A DNA stretch of 64,000 nt from Patiria pectinifera (taxonomy: Eukaryota > Echinodermata > Asteroidea > Valvatida > Asterinidae). The notes below the pieces were generated by a model. That model had not been told where the DNA came from. It saw only the letters and a program-made list of their open reading frames with translations, and did not search any database. Below, piece after piece: positions 1 to 11,508 of this stretch. Every line of letters begins with the position of its first letter. The first letter of the stretch is position 1. Position numbers and translations under genes: made by a program. The DNA lies in contig CM057135.1 in NCBI GenBank assembly GCA_029964075.1, positions 11,434,863-11,498,862 on the forward strand, in the 5' to 3' direction.

Positions 1-720
1 GAGTCTCGGATTTTCTCCATTCGAGCTGCTCTATGGTCGTCAAGTCAGAGGTCCCATGACCATTCTACGTGAGTTATGGACAGGAGAGGTTGACACAACT
101 GAGACGAAAACCACCTACCAATACATCCTGGATTTGAGGGAAAGATTAGAGAATACATGTCAGACGGCCCATCAAGCACTTCAGAAGTCTAGTGCTAGAT
201 ACAAGCAGCATTATGACAAGCGGAGTAAGGCAAGAAGTTTCTCCGTTGGAGATCAGGTTCTTCTGCTCTTACCAACAGACAGAAATAAACTTCTCCTTCA
301 GTGGAAAGGTCCTTTTCCTATTCTTGATAAGATCGGCACCATGGACTACCGGATTGACCATAATGGAAAGTCCAAAGTGTTCCATGCAAATCTTCTGATG
401 AAGTACTGTGAAAGATCCAAAGAGGTGACCAGCTGCCTAGAGATTCCTAGTACGAATTCTCAGTGTGTCTTTGAGATAGTAGGTACTGCTGTAATTGAAC
501 CTGAGCATGATGATCATTCTGAATCTCATAACACTCTTTGCATGTCTAATGAGAATCTTTTACAGCTCCATCCCTTAACAGCCAAGGAGACGATCAAGGA
601 TGTCAACATCAACACAGCTCTCCATCCAGATCAACGAAGTGGAGTCAACAGACTCCTAAGGAACTACCGTGATACTCTCACCGATCTACCTGGGAGGACC
701 ACTGTGGGATAGCACACCAT
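1..720 (+). pseudogene. Integrase C-terminal region of the Gmr1-like element
   Basis: Translation shows the end of a retroviral-type integrase. A helical stretch (SARYKQHYDKRSKA) is followed by the SH3-like C-terminal domain, recognisable by VGDQVLLLLP, then WKGPFPI and VFHANLLMKY. It belongs to the pol polyprotein and would act in inserting the cDNA. After it comes a linker with a TDLPG motif that normally precedes RT in gypsy elements, so integrase and RT were made as one polyprotein in the order IN-RT. The catalytic DDE core must lie before the window start. No chromodomain is evident. Confidence 0.75.
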
Positions 721-1990
721 CACCCTTCACAAGAATGAGCCAATACGTAGTAAGCCCTATCCACTCCCCCATGCCTTACGAAACACCGTGAAAGAGGAGG
801 TGAGCACAATGTTACAAATGGGAGTCATAGAACCATCCAATGCACCTTTTGCTTCACCCATAGTCTTAGTCAAAAAGCCTGATGGATCTAATCGATTCTG
901 TGTCGATTATAGAAAGCTAAACCAAGTTTCTATCTTTGACGCCGAACCTATCCCAGATCAAGAGGAATTATTCACAAAACTGGCCACTGACAATTACTTC
1001 ACTAAGATCGATTTGAGCAAAGGTTATTGGCAGGTACCAATGGACGAGTCATCTAAGCCACTTACTTCATTTATCACTCCTGATGGGTTGTTTCAGTTCA
1101 CTGTCATGCCTTTTGGGTTAGTGAACGCGCCCGCAACTTTCAGTAGAATTATGCGCAAACTTCTCAGGGATCAACCATGTGTGATTAATTACATTGACGA
1201 CATCTTAGTCCATACAACATCTTGGGAACGTCACATTCAAGTACTGACAGAGTTGTTCCGCAAGTTAAGATCAGCAAATTTGACAGCTCGACCAAGCAAG
1301 TGCTTCATTGCACAAGAGCAAATTGAATTTCTGGGTCATGTAGTTGGCAAAGGTCTCTTACAACCCAGACCTGAGAAACTACTCACCATCCAACAAGCCA
1401 AGCAACCAGAAACAAAGAAGCAACTCAGATCATTTCTCGGTATGACCAATTACTACCGGAAGTTCATTCCCAACTATTCTGTGATTGCAGTCCCCTTGAC
1501 TGACAAAACCAAAAACAAAGAGCCAAACAAAGTCTGTTGGGAAACTAGTCAACAACAAGCTTTCTCCACACTTAAGGATAAGCTCACTAGTTCACCCGTT
1601 CTTCACCTTCCTGATCTGAACAAAGAATTCATTCTGAGAACTGATGCCTCACACTTAGGTTTAGGAGCTGTGCTTCTTCAGATGCATAATGGTGAGAAAT
1701 TTCCTGTAGCTTACGCTAGCAAAAAGCTTCTTCCTAGAGAGATATCTTACTCTGTAATGGAGAAAGAGTGTTTTGCCATTGTTTGGGCCGTTCGTAAGTT
1801 CGAACCATATCTCTATGGCAGACGTTTTACTCTTGAAACCGATCACCAACCCTTGACTTTCCTACAGAAGGCTAGAATGGCTAACGGTAGAATAATGCGC
1901 TGGGCACTCGCCCTGCAACCGTACAGGTTCCATATTGAGGCCATCAAAGGAAGTGACAACATAGGAGCTGACTTTCTTAGTCGTTCTTGA
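720..1990 (+). pseudogene. Reverse transcriptase and RNase H of the Gmr1-like element
   Basis: The RT shows the gypsy landmarks in order: GVIEPSNAPFASPIVLVKKP, FCVDYRKLN, FTKIDLSKGYWQ, FTVMPFGLVNAPATF, the catalytic box NYIDDILVHT, and EFLGHVVG with the thumb motif RSFLGMTNYYRKFIP. The RNase H follows with ILRTDASHLGLGAVL, the SVMEKECFAIVWAVRKFEPYLYG block and TDHQPLTFL. The end of RNase H (SDNIGADFLSRS) is the end of pol, with no integrase downstream before the polypurine tract. That absence is the evidence for the unusual gene order. Confidence 0.85.
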
Positions 1991-2046
1991 GCCAACAGCA
2001 GATCGAAGAAAATGTATAAATACATTTTTTTAAAAGGGGGGTGAAA

Positions 2047-4180
2047 TGTCACATTTGATCTGTAATTTTCTTATTTTGATATGTAATTTTCTCATTTTAC
2101 CAGTAAGTTTGTACATGTAGTTCCTTTAAGAACCAGTCTGTGTCTATTTATTTCCCCAATACCTTGATTGGCTAATAGTTTAGGCCTAATGAATATTTAA
2201 TCAGGTCTTGCTCTCACATGCTTTTCTTTTTCTCAGTTGAGTGAATGTACCTTATAAGGACAGAAATGTGGTGTATGGTGATTGTATGAGTGTTGCTGGA
2301 ATGTGCCTTTTGTTGAGTGCCATGGTTAGTGGAGCTTGGAATTTTTGTCAGTTTTTCTTGGGGTGCGGCCTAATCAGTTGAGACCAGAGACCGATAGCAG
2401 AAGAGTCAACATTTTGCAGGACTCTTGAGCAGAATTTTGCTTTGCCAAACCTATCCAGTGTGTCATTACCTAAAAAGTGCTGAATATTTAAACAGCCTTG
2501 TGTGACAAGCAGATTCTCTGATTTATTCGAGTGAAGAAACTCCTAACCGTAAGTTTACACACATTTGGTTTTATTATTCGTCACTATTTTCAAGTTGATT
2601 TATCTTTTATGTGATTGTATTAAATCTCAAAATCGTTCATCAAGACAGTGTAAAATTAAGGTACTTTGCGAAAACATGAAGATAAAATAATTCTGGTTTT
2701 CTTTAGGACTAAAAATTAAAGGTTTCAATTTAGTGAATCGGATTTTGGTATAATATTAATTCTTTAGATGGCACGTAATTCCGGGGTTTGAAGTTGAGCT
2801 ACTTTTACACCATCTCTGTTGTGCCGAGAGCTACCTGTACTTCCCCTACCGCACTGGTTAGAAGTGACGTACCACCTGTATCTGATCTGTTGGACGGGAA
2901 TCAGAGTGTGGCACTGCACATATAGACTGGGATCACCAAGCTTAGCATCGCCAACTTCATCATCTTCCCTTATAAACTGTGACGTCCCCGGAACGTTTAG
3001 GACTGATAACATATCGAGTGTCGGGAACAATTTTGTAAATATTAAGATTTCCTGATCTAGAGGTCCGGAGATTTTGAAAATACTTGTAGAAAAGTAAAAC
3101 TTGCTAAAAACAGGAGAAGGTTTATGGCATATAACTGAAGTTGAAGGTTTTCATAAGATTTAGTTTCGAAGTTGATGATAGCAGATTGAGGTTAACATTA
3201 ATATTGATTAAGGCCGGTTGGCATTGGAGATTTCAGTGGATTGTAAAAAGGTTAAATTAAAATTTTGATGTGGAAAAGGTTTTCCTGAATTGAAACCCGA
3301 TTCAAAATTTTGGCTTGAAATTTGAGGTGAAATCTGGAAGTTGAAAACAGAAATTTAATTCACATAGATATTGGAGTTGAAGTTTATTGGATTTTAAGAT
3401 TATTATTGAGGTGACTTTAGAAAATCTTGAAGTCAGTATAAGTCTGGAGACTGTATTTTGGTAGTGATTTTGAAGACAGAAAGTGTTCTGGAAGTTTAAG
3501 TGAGTTTCGAAAGTTTGAGAAGTATAGGTCTTGAAACTCGAGTGAAATTTGAAATTTAAGATTATTGATCACATTTCGAGAAAATTTCGTTTTTGGAGAT
3601 TGGTTATTGATCAATGGTTTGAGACCTGAAGTTTGCAGATTGAGAATTAGTGCAAATTGATTGATATTTGAAATTCTCGTAGTTGAATTCGGAAGTGATT
3701 TGTTTTTGAGAGTATTATTTCATCGAAGCGTTGAGAAATACCAAATTTACAGAAGGTTGCAGACTGAGAATTTATTGGAAATCTGTACCTGATTTTAATA
3801 AGTCGAGTTATAGAAATTGTTTTGGACTTGTGAATTTATAATTTTGTGAAATTTGGGGATTTTGTGTAAATAAATTTGCTTGTATATTGTATATAGAATA
3901 TTGAGAAGTGTCTAGTTGGTTTTCATTCATTTCATGGGAGTGTATGGCATATTTCCTAAATTCTATTTGTCCGATGGAGTCACCAAAAGTGACTGTGTGA
4001 CACCCAACGAAGTTTGATAAACCCAAAGTTAATATATATACTGTAATTCTTGTGTAAATACCTAATAATTTGTATATATATTGTCTCTATTTGTACTATA
4101 AATAAAACATTTCATATTTTTGAGACAACAGAAAACATTCGCTCTACCCAAATCATTTTTTTAGTGGAACCCCTCGGACA
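2047..4180 (+). repeat. 3' LTR of the Gmr1-like element (right border uncertain)
   Basis: It starts with TGTCAC directly after a purine tract (AAAAGGGGGG) that follows the RNase H stop. Near its right side lie TATAAATA and an AATAAA polyadenylation signal at 4101-4106. The right border was placed at the last plausible ..ACA before ordinary sequence, but 4137 is an equally good choice because the left LTR is outside the window. The inner part (about 3060-3860) is strikingly poor in C on the plus strand and rich in TTGAAG/GAAGTT words. No convincing coding sequence lies here. Confidence 0.5.
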
Positions 4181-4999
4181 TAAGGAGAGTGCCCCATTTT
4201 AAAACTAACAAATTCCACTCTCCCCGGTTACAAATACACTATTCGAATATGAAATGGGTCTCCCGGTCAGTTAATGTTTTGCCTTGACTGAATTTATATG
4301 CATATACAACATGCAACAGATGCAAACTCTTGAATCTGACTTTAAAGAACCTTTGTACGCTAATGACCAACAGGACGATTTTCTGTTGGGCGTTGGCTTC
4401 AATTTCACGGGCTTCACATTACCGTAAAAACCCCGGGTGAAAGAATTTCGTTATTTTAATGACAGTAGCCGAGGAAACCACCGAATTTTAATGCTTGTAC
4501 AAGGCTACTTGAACCACATTTAAAATACGCAGCAAATTGAATAACAAAAGAATTAATTCAGACGTTGTTTTACATCACAAAAGCTCGCTGGCGTCCTGTG
4601 GGTGATCCAGAACATACAATGAGCAAAACTAAGTTGACGGAAGAAACATACATGTGCATGTACAGTACGTAGTACGTGTACAGGATTATCCTATAAACTG
4701 GGGGGTTAGTAGGGCCTAGAAACTACTTTTGTATTGCGATTTTCGGAATTTGTCTGTTTATTCAAAAAAGGAGTTCCATCGCCCCAGTTAGTGGGTCTAT
4801 AATCGGGGAGCTACATACGTATACAGCTAGCTGGAGGCGAGATCTCCTCTGGCGTATATCCCGCGGCCAACTGTGAAGCGCGTGTTGTGTGGGCTTTACT
4901 TTAGGCCTAGGGAGCGCTCCGCATATGGCCGGCCCACAGACCGCGATCATTTTCGACTACGGGCGCGGCGCTGCCGGGCGCGCGCGTGCACGCTAGGCT
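4181..4999. other. Intergenic stretch without recognisable features
   Basis: I see no gene-like reading frame. The right half becomes GC-rich with several CpG (about 4840-4990), just before the MITE at 5005. Short ACGTAGTACGTGTAC-type words near 4665-4680 look like simple sequence. Confidence 0.4.
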
Positions 5000-5004
5000 A
5001 TAAG

Positions 5005-5428
5005 CAGGTCGGGGACCAGACCTAAAATCTGGCAACGACGCCAGATTGCACAACCGCCGCCTGAGCATGCAAGCGACGACCTGATGATGACGTCATTACT
5101 TTCTTATGTTGTTTCATTGTGTCGCCGAGGCGGTCGACAAAAACACGTTCTGCAACAAAATGAAGATTTTGCTAAACTTACGGCATGTATGTAAATGTTT
5201 ATATTAAGTGTCTTCGTCGATTTTTAGAAGCAGACTGTATGATTCCGATCATCCGATGCAGTTTCCCAATATGACAATATGACCCTCAGATATTTTTTTT
5301 ATGCCGGTAGTGTTACCGATACGGCCGGGAATGGCCGCTACATGATACATCATCACGATCGTCGCTTGCTCAGGCGTCAGTTGTACAATCTAGCGTCGTC
5401 GCTAAATTTAATTCTGGTCCCCGACCTG
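5005..5428. mobile_element. MITE with about 90-bp terminal inverted repeats
   Basis: The left end CAGGTCGGGGACCAGA and the right end (reverse complement begins with the same 16 bases) form an imperfect inverted repeat of about 90 bp. The match continues through ACGACGC(C/T)AGATTG and GCCTGAGCA. The element is 424 bp and is flanked on both sides by ATAAG (5000-5004 and 5429-5433), a likely 5-bp target duplication. It has no coding capacity. The superfamily is unclear: a 5-bp duplication with a CAGG start fits none of the common groups well. Confidence 0.75.
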
Positions 5429-5433
5429 ATAAG

Positions 5434-5982
5434 AGGGTATCCTTAATTGCATTTACTGCGCACGCGATCGAAGGGATTGTGTGTGTTTTTTATACAGTTC
5501 AATGCTACTAATAGATCATTAACTTTGTCACGTGAGAGGATTTAACCAATTAAAGCGAAAGGGGTCTGATTTTCATACGAGTCGCATATAAATAATGTGA
5601 TACCAGATCAATATTTTGGCCTTGTTCTGCTTCAAAATACTCGGCGGCCAAACTAACAAAATGAACTCAATCCGTACTTAGATTACATCAAACGCGTCTA
5701 AAACATTGGAAGTCCAATCAAGTGAAGTCTAAACATAAGACCAATGTTTGCACTGGTCGACACAAGACCGAATTTCTCTCTAACGGCGCGGTCGTCGTAC
5801 GACGGTTGTGTTGCAGTATTTCCACTTTTAAGGAAATTTACTTATTTTAAGGAAATATGCACCTCCTAAGAAAATTTCTAAGGAAATGAACAATTTAAGG
5901 ATATTTCCAAACTGTAAAGGATTTTTTTTAAGAATTCATAAAATATAACTTATAAGAACACTAAGGAAAATAATGTTTAAAG
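5434..5982. other. Intergenic stretch
   Basis: No gene seen. The part 5820-5960 is a run of degenerate AAGGAAATTT/CTAAGGAAA words, a decayed simple repeat. A short GC-rich part with CGGCGCGGTCGTCGTACG lies near 5782-5800. Confidence 0.35.
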
Positions 5983-6240
5983 AAAATTACAGATAAACCA
6001 CGAAAGGGAAACTGACTAGGTGCATTACAACATTTTACAGAATTTTAACAAACAAATCGACTGGAGCGGGACGTGAACCTGCAACCCCCGGATAACCGTT
6101 CCGGTGTTCTAGCCAACTGAGCTATCCAGCCCAATGTTGGCGGCTTTCCCAAATTAGTCAATTCTTTGTTCAGTGGGGCGCAAGTCAAAAGCCATAAACC
6201 CGTGTGTACCACATACCCGGGAACACAAGTCACAATGCCT
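5983..6240 (-). repeat. tRNA-derived SINE, copy 1
   Basis: On the minus strand, bases 6131 down to 6059 read as a tRNA-like unit. It has a 7-bp acceptor stem (GGCTGGA with TCCAGTC, one G-U), a D-arm/A box TAGCTCAGTTGGCTAG, a 5-bp anticodon stem (CCGGA/TCCGG) and a B box GGTTCACGTCC. The loop has C where tRNAs have the invariant U33, so it is not a working tRNA gene. The flanking body (GACTAATTTGGGAAAGCCGCC upstream, CTAGTCAGTTTCCC downstream) is shared with the next copy, which makes this an interspersed repeat. Confidence 0.75.
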
Positions 6241-6317
6241 AGCAACATTAGAAATGCTGCAAACCCAGGAGGTAGCAAACGGGGATCACTCAAAGAGGAT
6301 ACGGCTTTTTCATTTTA

Positions 6318-6560
6318 AATTTACAGATAAACCACAAAGGGAAACTGACTAGGTGCAGTACAACAATTTTACAGAATTTGGATAAAGAAATTGACTGGAG
6401 CAGGATTTGAACCTGCGACCTGATAACCGTTCCGGTGCTCTAACCAACTGAGCTATCCAGCCCTATGTTGGCGGCCTTCCCAAATTAGTCAATTCTTTGT
6501 TCAGTGGGGCGCAAGTCAAAAGCCATAAACCCGTGTGTACCGTATAACCGGGGATCACGC
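6318..6560 (-). repeat. tRNA-derived SINE, copy 2
   Basis: This is a second copy of the unit just upstream, in the same orientation. The tRNA-like part runs from 6462 down to 6393, with A box TAGCTCAGTTGGTTAGAGC and B box GGTTCAAATCC, so its promoter boxes are nearer consensus than copy 1. The anticodon arm is shorter and does not pair well. The two copies share both flanks and lie about 330 bp apart, so a local duplication is as likely as two insertions. Confidence 0.75.
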
Positions 6561-7774
6561 CCAAAGTCACGAATTTCTGTAAAAGAAATTCTGTCAAATG
6601 TTGTAATGCACCCAAGTTTATGGCTTCTGACTCCCCACTGAACAAAGAATCATCAAACCTAGCATTTTGTATTTGTTCATTTAGTCGTTTTCCAATGAAA
6701 TGGTTAAAAGATTTCCCCTTCAATTTAACAATTCGGCTTGGTGTCCATCATTCAGCACCCCCAAAATTATATAAAATAGATGTTACTAACCTGTATAGAT
6801 GTTACTGTTTAACTTCTTGCCTATTTTTTTTTCGTGCAATCTACCCCTTTAATTAATAAACACCACGAGCTCTCCTTATTCTTCTGCCCCTAAATCAGTC
6901 ACATTGGTTTGTTACTGCATAAAATGTACGTGCTTGTTGACAGAGTATACGTAAACAACCACAATAAAGATAGAATACAATAATCATAAATAAATAGATC
7001 ACAACGTTTAGATTATATTGATGATGATGATGATCCCTTCCGCCCCCGGCGGCAAGTCCCCTTCCCGGCAGTAACCTCTCTGGATCCGCCCTCGTTTATA
7101 GCACCTGAATATTTTCAGGATTTCAGCCCCGGTGCGGACTCCGGCTCAAACGTCGCTGCCGTGTTCTGCTTCATTATTATCGGAGGTCCATCTTATAGAG
7201 CAGGCAGTTCTATTTGGGCGGCGATCGGCAAGAGATAGTGGGTGGGGGTCGTTTTCCCCACACATCAGTAAGGGGGTGTTTTCCTTTGCACCTCTACTTG
7301 TTTTTGTAGGCCAGTTTGCTCAAGCTGGTTCATTTACTGTTCTCATCCTGCTCAGATGAACGAAAATAATACCATTCGAGCTTGGGAGACGATATGTAAA
7401 AAAAAACATTTATGCCGAGACCCAGTTTTTCATCGGTTTATATGCCGGCGTGGGCTTACATGATACATATTTCGCAACTGCACTAACTGCAACTGCAACG
7501 CCATAATGTTTGCAGTGCACGTACCTGAGGCCCAGTACCACCACATCAAAAACATACCACTGATTATTTCCAGTTACGAAATAAATAAATTAGTAAAGGC
7601 ATTATGAATTAATGGCAATGAGGCGCTCATATGATTCTACCATACTCCCCTACTAGTATAGGCTGTTGTGTACTTTTGCATTTTTTTTTGCTAAAGAAGG
7701 AATTTTTGTCATTTTTGAATGGAGTTTACCTCTCTGAGCCAGAAATCCATTGGTAACATTTTTTTCTATCTACC
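6561..7774. other. Intergenic stretch with a short (GAT)n microsatellite
   Basis: No gene recognised. A short GAT microsatellite lies at about 7018-7033. At 7079-7096 CTCTCTGGATCCGCCC resembles the end of a known type of DNA transposon (CAGGGGCGGATCCAG), but no partner end is near. Confidence 0.35.
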
Positions 7775-8545
7775 GTGTGGCGGCCATCTTGGATTTCAAA
7801 ATGGCCGCCATTTCGGACCTTATTTGTATCATAACTTCGGGCCTGATTGTCATATGAAGTCCATTTTGGTGGCAAACCCCATGTTTTTGATACCAAGGAA
7901 CCCAAGTAAGTCATTGTCTATGGTGTACTTCATATGGATGGCGGCCATCTTGGAAAATTTCAAAATAACCGCCAATTTGAACCTATTTTGCATAATAACT
8001 TTGGACTTGAATGCCGTATGAAATCCATTTTGGTAGCAAACCCCATGTTTTCGATACCAAGGAATCTAATTAAAACACTGTTGAAGAGGTGTCCCTAATG
8101 GATGGCAGCCATCTTGGATATTTGAAAAGAGCGACCATCTTGGATTTAATTTAAATAATACCATTGCAATCGAATGTCGTATGAAGTCCATTTTGGTGGC
8201 AAATCCCATGTTTTTTTATACCAAGGAACCCAAGTGAATCATTGTTGCTGTGGTAGTCCTAATGGATAACAGCCATCTTGAATATTTCAAAATGGCCGCC
8301 ATTTTGAACTTCTTTGCATGTAAAAGTTGGACCCGAATATCATATGAAGTCAATTTTAGCGGCAAACCCATAAATTTGATACCAAGGAATCTAAATAAAA
8401 CATTGTTGATAAGGTCCGGTATCCCCAAAGATGGCAGCCATCTTAGATTTTTCAAAATAGCCACAATCTTGGACCTAATTTTCATGATAATTTGTCCATT
8501 TTCATGATAAGTCAATTTTGGTAGCAAACCCGTGTTTTTGACAAA
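7775..8545. repeat. Tandem array of about five 165-bp units with GGCCATCTTGGA motifs
   Basis: Five degenerate units start near 7779, 7935, 8100, 8262 and 8429. Each begins with GGCGGCCATCTTGGA or a variant, then TTTCAAAATGGCCGCC. Further shared blocks are TCATATGAAGTCCATTTTGG and GATACCAAGGAA. Reading frames here are by-products of the repeat and show no protein similarity I know. The GCCATCTTG core resembles the YY1 binding site. Confidence 0.8.
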
Positions 8546-8763
8546 ATGCACAATAAATTAAAGCTCATGTAGTTGCAGTATTTCTTGGTGATCCTGAATT
8601 TTCTTGCAATGAATGGATTAAGAGTAGTGTAAGTATCGAATGCAATGAATGGAATTTTGCTAGAACATGTTAGATCCCTTACTCTTGTTAAAATCTTAAA
8701 AATTCTTCTCACATAACTGCGACATGCCATTCTGGAACTGAAGCACGAACCCTAGTTTCACCA

Positions 8764-11120
8764 TCACTCTTCCCTCACAGTGTCTGGGTTTGTGTTGCAA
8801 CAGTCCTCATCTGCTTCACATCTGCAGAGCTTTGTGCAGGCTAGCTTGTTCTGCTTACAAAGTACATCGTCCCGTTGAGCAGTGACTGGCGCCACAGTTG
8901 CACTTTTGGAGTTCCACAACTGCCTCAGGTGCGAGGGGCTCTTTGGTAAGGACAGGCATGAGTCTACCATCACTCCTACTCCAGCCAAGTGTACAAGGGT
9001 CTGGTATTGTTGGATCCAAAATACTGTCCTGTGCCCAGAGACGAGCCTGCATGTGTGCTCTAAGAATGTGCTGTAGCCAAGCACCCGCCGTAGGGGGCAA
9101 TCTGTTGACGCTTTATTTTGCTGTGAGTTTACTGAATCTCTTCCATCTAAGTGTTGCTGGGCCTTGTGCAGAGACTTCCTTTGTGCTTACAAGCATGCAC
9201 AAATATTCTTCACAGCCTACAATGACATCAGGTGATGGTTTTTCATCCTGGCCAAGCTTTGATAGAGCTGAAACAACATGTGATGGAGCTGACATCAGAG
9301 TGGCAAGAGCTTTTTTTTCCCCCAATGCCTCGGATTTTGCCAGTGGTGTCTGATCCGGTTATTGCATGAAAGCCTGGTAATGCTGCAGCTACTTGTGGAC
9401 CAAGCTTATCATGTATAAGTTTGAGCTGTACCCGTCTGCGTTTTGCACTTGTACCTGTGAGAATTCCTGTGTTTGGACCCAGTTCAGTGAGTCTGCACAA
9501 TAAGAGAACCCACCAGTCAGTGTCCTGGGTGAAGAAGTCCACTCTATTGCTAGGATCTGCATGAACAATTTCAAGGGCATGCAGCATCATGAGGGTATAT
9601 GCCTCCTCGTGTGTACTCACGCTGGTGGTTGCACAGTGTTCCGTGGAATTAGCCAGGACACTCTTCCGTGTTGCAGTTACAACGGGCTCCTTGCAGAATT
9701 AAATTAGTTTGTCAGCAAGAAACAATGTCAGCCCATCTTTTGTTTTCTTGCTTGCCAGGAATTTTGCAGCATCTCTGATTGGAGTGCTATCATCAACAAT
9801 TAAATCTTTGCAAGAAGTAGATGAATATCTGATATCATCCTTTATTGATATCTGCTTATTGTAGTTGTCAAAGACCACTCTCCCAGCTTTGTACTTCTAT
9901 AGTTCAGCATCAACATATTTAACCATACTTTCGCCCAAATCCTTGCATGTCTTAAACTTGCCAGCATGCATCAGCGCTTGTACAACAGCCATTCCATCTA
10001 TGATGAGAATTTTGTTGCAGCTGCCAAGGGAACTTACAGACTGGTTGACTACGTCATCACCTACCAGCTCTTCAAAAGCATGGTGAGTTCGCTTTTTTTT
10101 TTACAAGGCAAAACATCACCAGCTGGATTCAAAAGCATAGGATTAATGCTGTTGAATTCATACGCAGAGATTGCGTCCTGCAGATCAAATGAACGCCCTG
10201 ACTGGGCAATGACCAAAAGCCGTGAGAAAAGGGGTAGCAGTGGACTTCAGTTGAAATTCTGTAGTTTTACCCTTGAGTATGATCTTCTTGCAGAGGTCAT
10301 TCCAGTTTAAGAACTTCAGCTTTGGCATACGTTCCCACAAGTTACCTTCACCACGTATTCTCTGTTCTATGAAAAACGACTTCGCTTCTTGTCCACGCAC
10401 CTCTAAGTTCAAAATACTTGATTGTGCTTCTTTCCTCAGAACTTGTTTCGTCATGAAGTTGTAGAGATGCTCTTCTCCGTTGCTAAAAACCTTGTGGGGC
10501 TTGATGGTTGCTTTCAAAGCCAAAATGGCTTTCTCCTGGTGAGCAGATTTGGTCGATGACAAATGGTGGTGTTGGTCCCGGCCATGTGCAGGCGATTTAT
10601 GTGATATGTTGAACATCTCTTTAGTTTCCTGAGACAGCCGTCCAAGTTCAGGGGCAGCCAGACAATACTTCAGGAGTGTGGCAGGTTTGTTTGTGATTCC
10701 ATGTAAGCCTCCTTCACCCTTGAGGACCTTGTTTTCCTGTTCTTGTGCTTGATCCACACCAATACTGGTGGATGGGGTGCTGTTCTTTGTCACTGCAAAT
10801 TCTCCAGTCGTGAGTCTTTTCCAGATACCAGGATTATCTTTCTTGACTGCATAAGAGCGTGCTACGAATTCTAGGATGTTCTGGGCATAGTCATGTCTGT
10901 TGTATGCAAAGAAATATGTGCACAGATCTTCGAGTGAAGCCAAGTAAAATTCAAATTGTGGTTCTCTGATGGAGCGATGGAAGTTGAGCAGCGTTTGTAC
11001 CTGGCGCATGTACATCCGAACCCACTTGAACATCAGAGTGGACTCATTTCTCTTATCAAAGTCGACCAGCTGTTTCTCGAGATTTATACTTTCGATGGTG
11101 ACCAGCTGTAGGTGCATCAT
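8764..11120 (-). pseudogene. Decayed multicopy gene, 'GFHAITGSDTT' family
   Basis: Three segments on the minus strand, in order, match a protein family that is highly repeated in aquatic invertebrate genomes. From 11120: a helical domain with FAVTKNSTPSTSIGVDQAQE and GGLHGITNKPA. From about 9620: EEAYTLMMLHALE, an FTQDTDWWVLLL block and LPGFHAITGSDTT, whose aspartates look like a PIN/FEN-type metal site. Near 8790: a cysteine-rich tail, LCKQNKLACTKLCRCEADEDC. The pieces lie in different frames with several stops between them, so the gene is dead. In other genomes the family behaves like part of a mobile element. I know of no proven function. Confidence 0.65.
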
Positions 11121-11508
11121 TTTCTTTTTTAGGCGTGAGCCCGTAAGTTTGAAACCCGCGAGGCCTATTTAAATTGATTTTTTTTTAAAACCCTTTTGGG
11201 CTATGCGTCCAGATTAGTCTCCGGGGAAATGTTCATCACGTTCAAACAACACCATCATCCAAATAACTGAAAACTAAAACGCCACACATTTGTTTATTAA
11301 TTCTTTTATGTATTCATTTGCATTCTAGGTGGCTCGATCTGCTTCACCCTCAGACAGCGAAGGAAGGCCACCAAGCTCACCCAGCATCATGACACAGTCA
11401 GCGCTGGCATCAGTGTCTTAATTTACACCAAAACTAGTCCCATTCAGGAAAATCAGCTTTATTAACATTCCTGGAATTGCAAGTCTTTGAAGAATTAACT
11501 GACTGCTG
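11121..11508. other. Gap between two divergent decayed genes
   Basis: This 390-bp gap separates the minus-strand gene start at 11120 from the plus-strand integrase gene. A possible 3' splice site (TTTGCATTCTAG, about 11317-11328) precedes a short frame ending at 11420, which could be an upstream exon of the integrase gene. No promoter could be assigned. Confidence 0.3.

Larger units (their letters stand above)
1..4180 (+). mobile_element. Ty3/gypsy LTR retrotransposon, Gmr1-like, right part
   Basis: Only the right part of the element is in the window. Reading 5' to 3' it shows an integrase C-terminal region, then reverse transcriptase and RNase H, then a polypurine tract (about 2032-2041) and a long 3' LTR starting TGTCAC at 2047. 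Integrase before reverse transcriptase is the Ty1/copia order, while the RT itself is clearly Ty3/gypsy. That combination is known for Gmr1-like elements of deuterostomes. The left LTR, gag and protease would lie before position 1. The coding part is nearly continuous, with about one break. The right LTR border is uncertain. Confidence 0.8.

Noticed and set aside
6059-6131. Possible functional tRNA gene (minus strand)
   Set aside because: The fold is tRNA-like, but position 33 is not U, the T-stem has a mismatch, and the same unit with the same flanks recurs at 6393-6462. It is a SINE.
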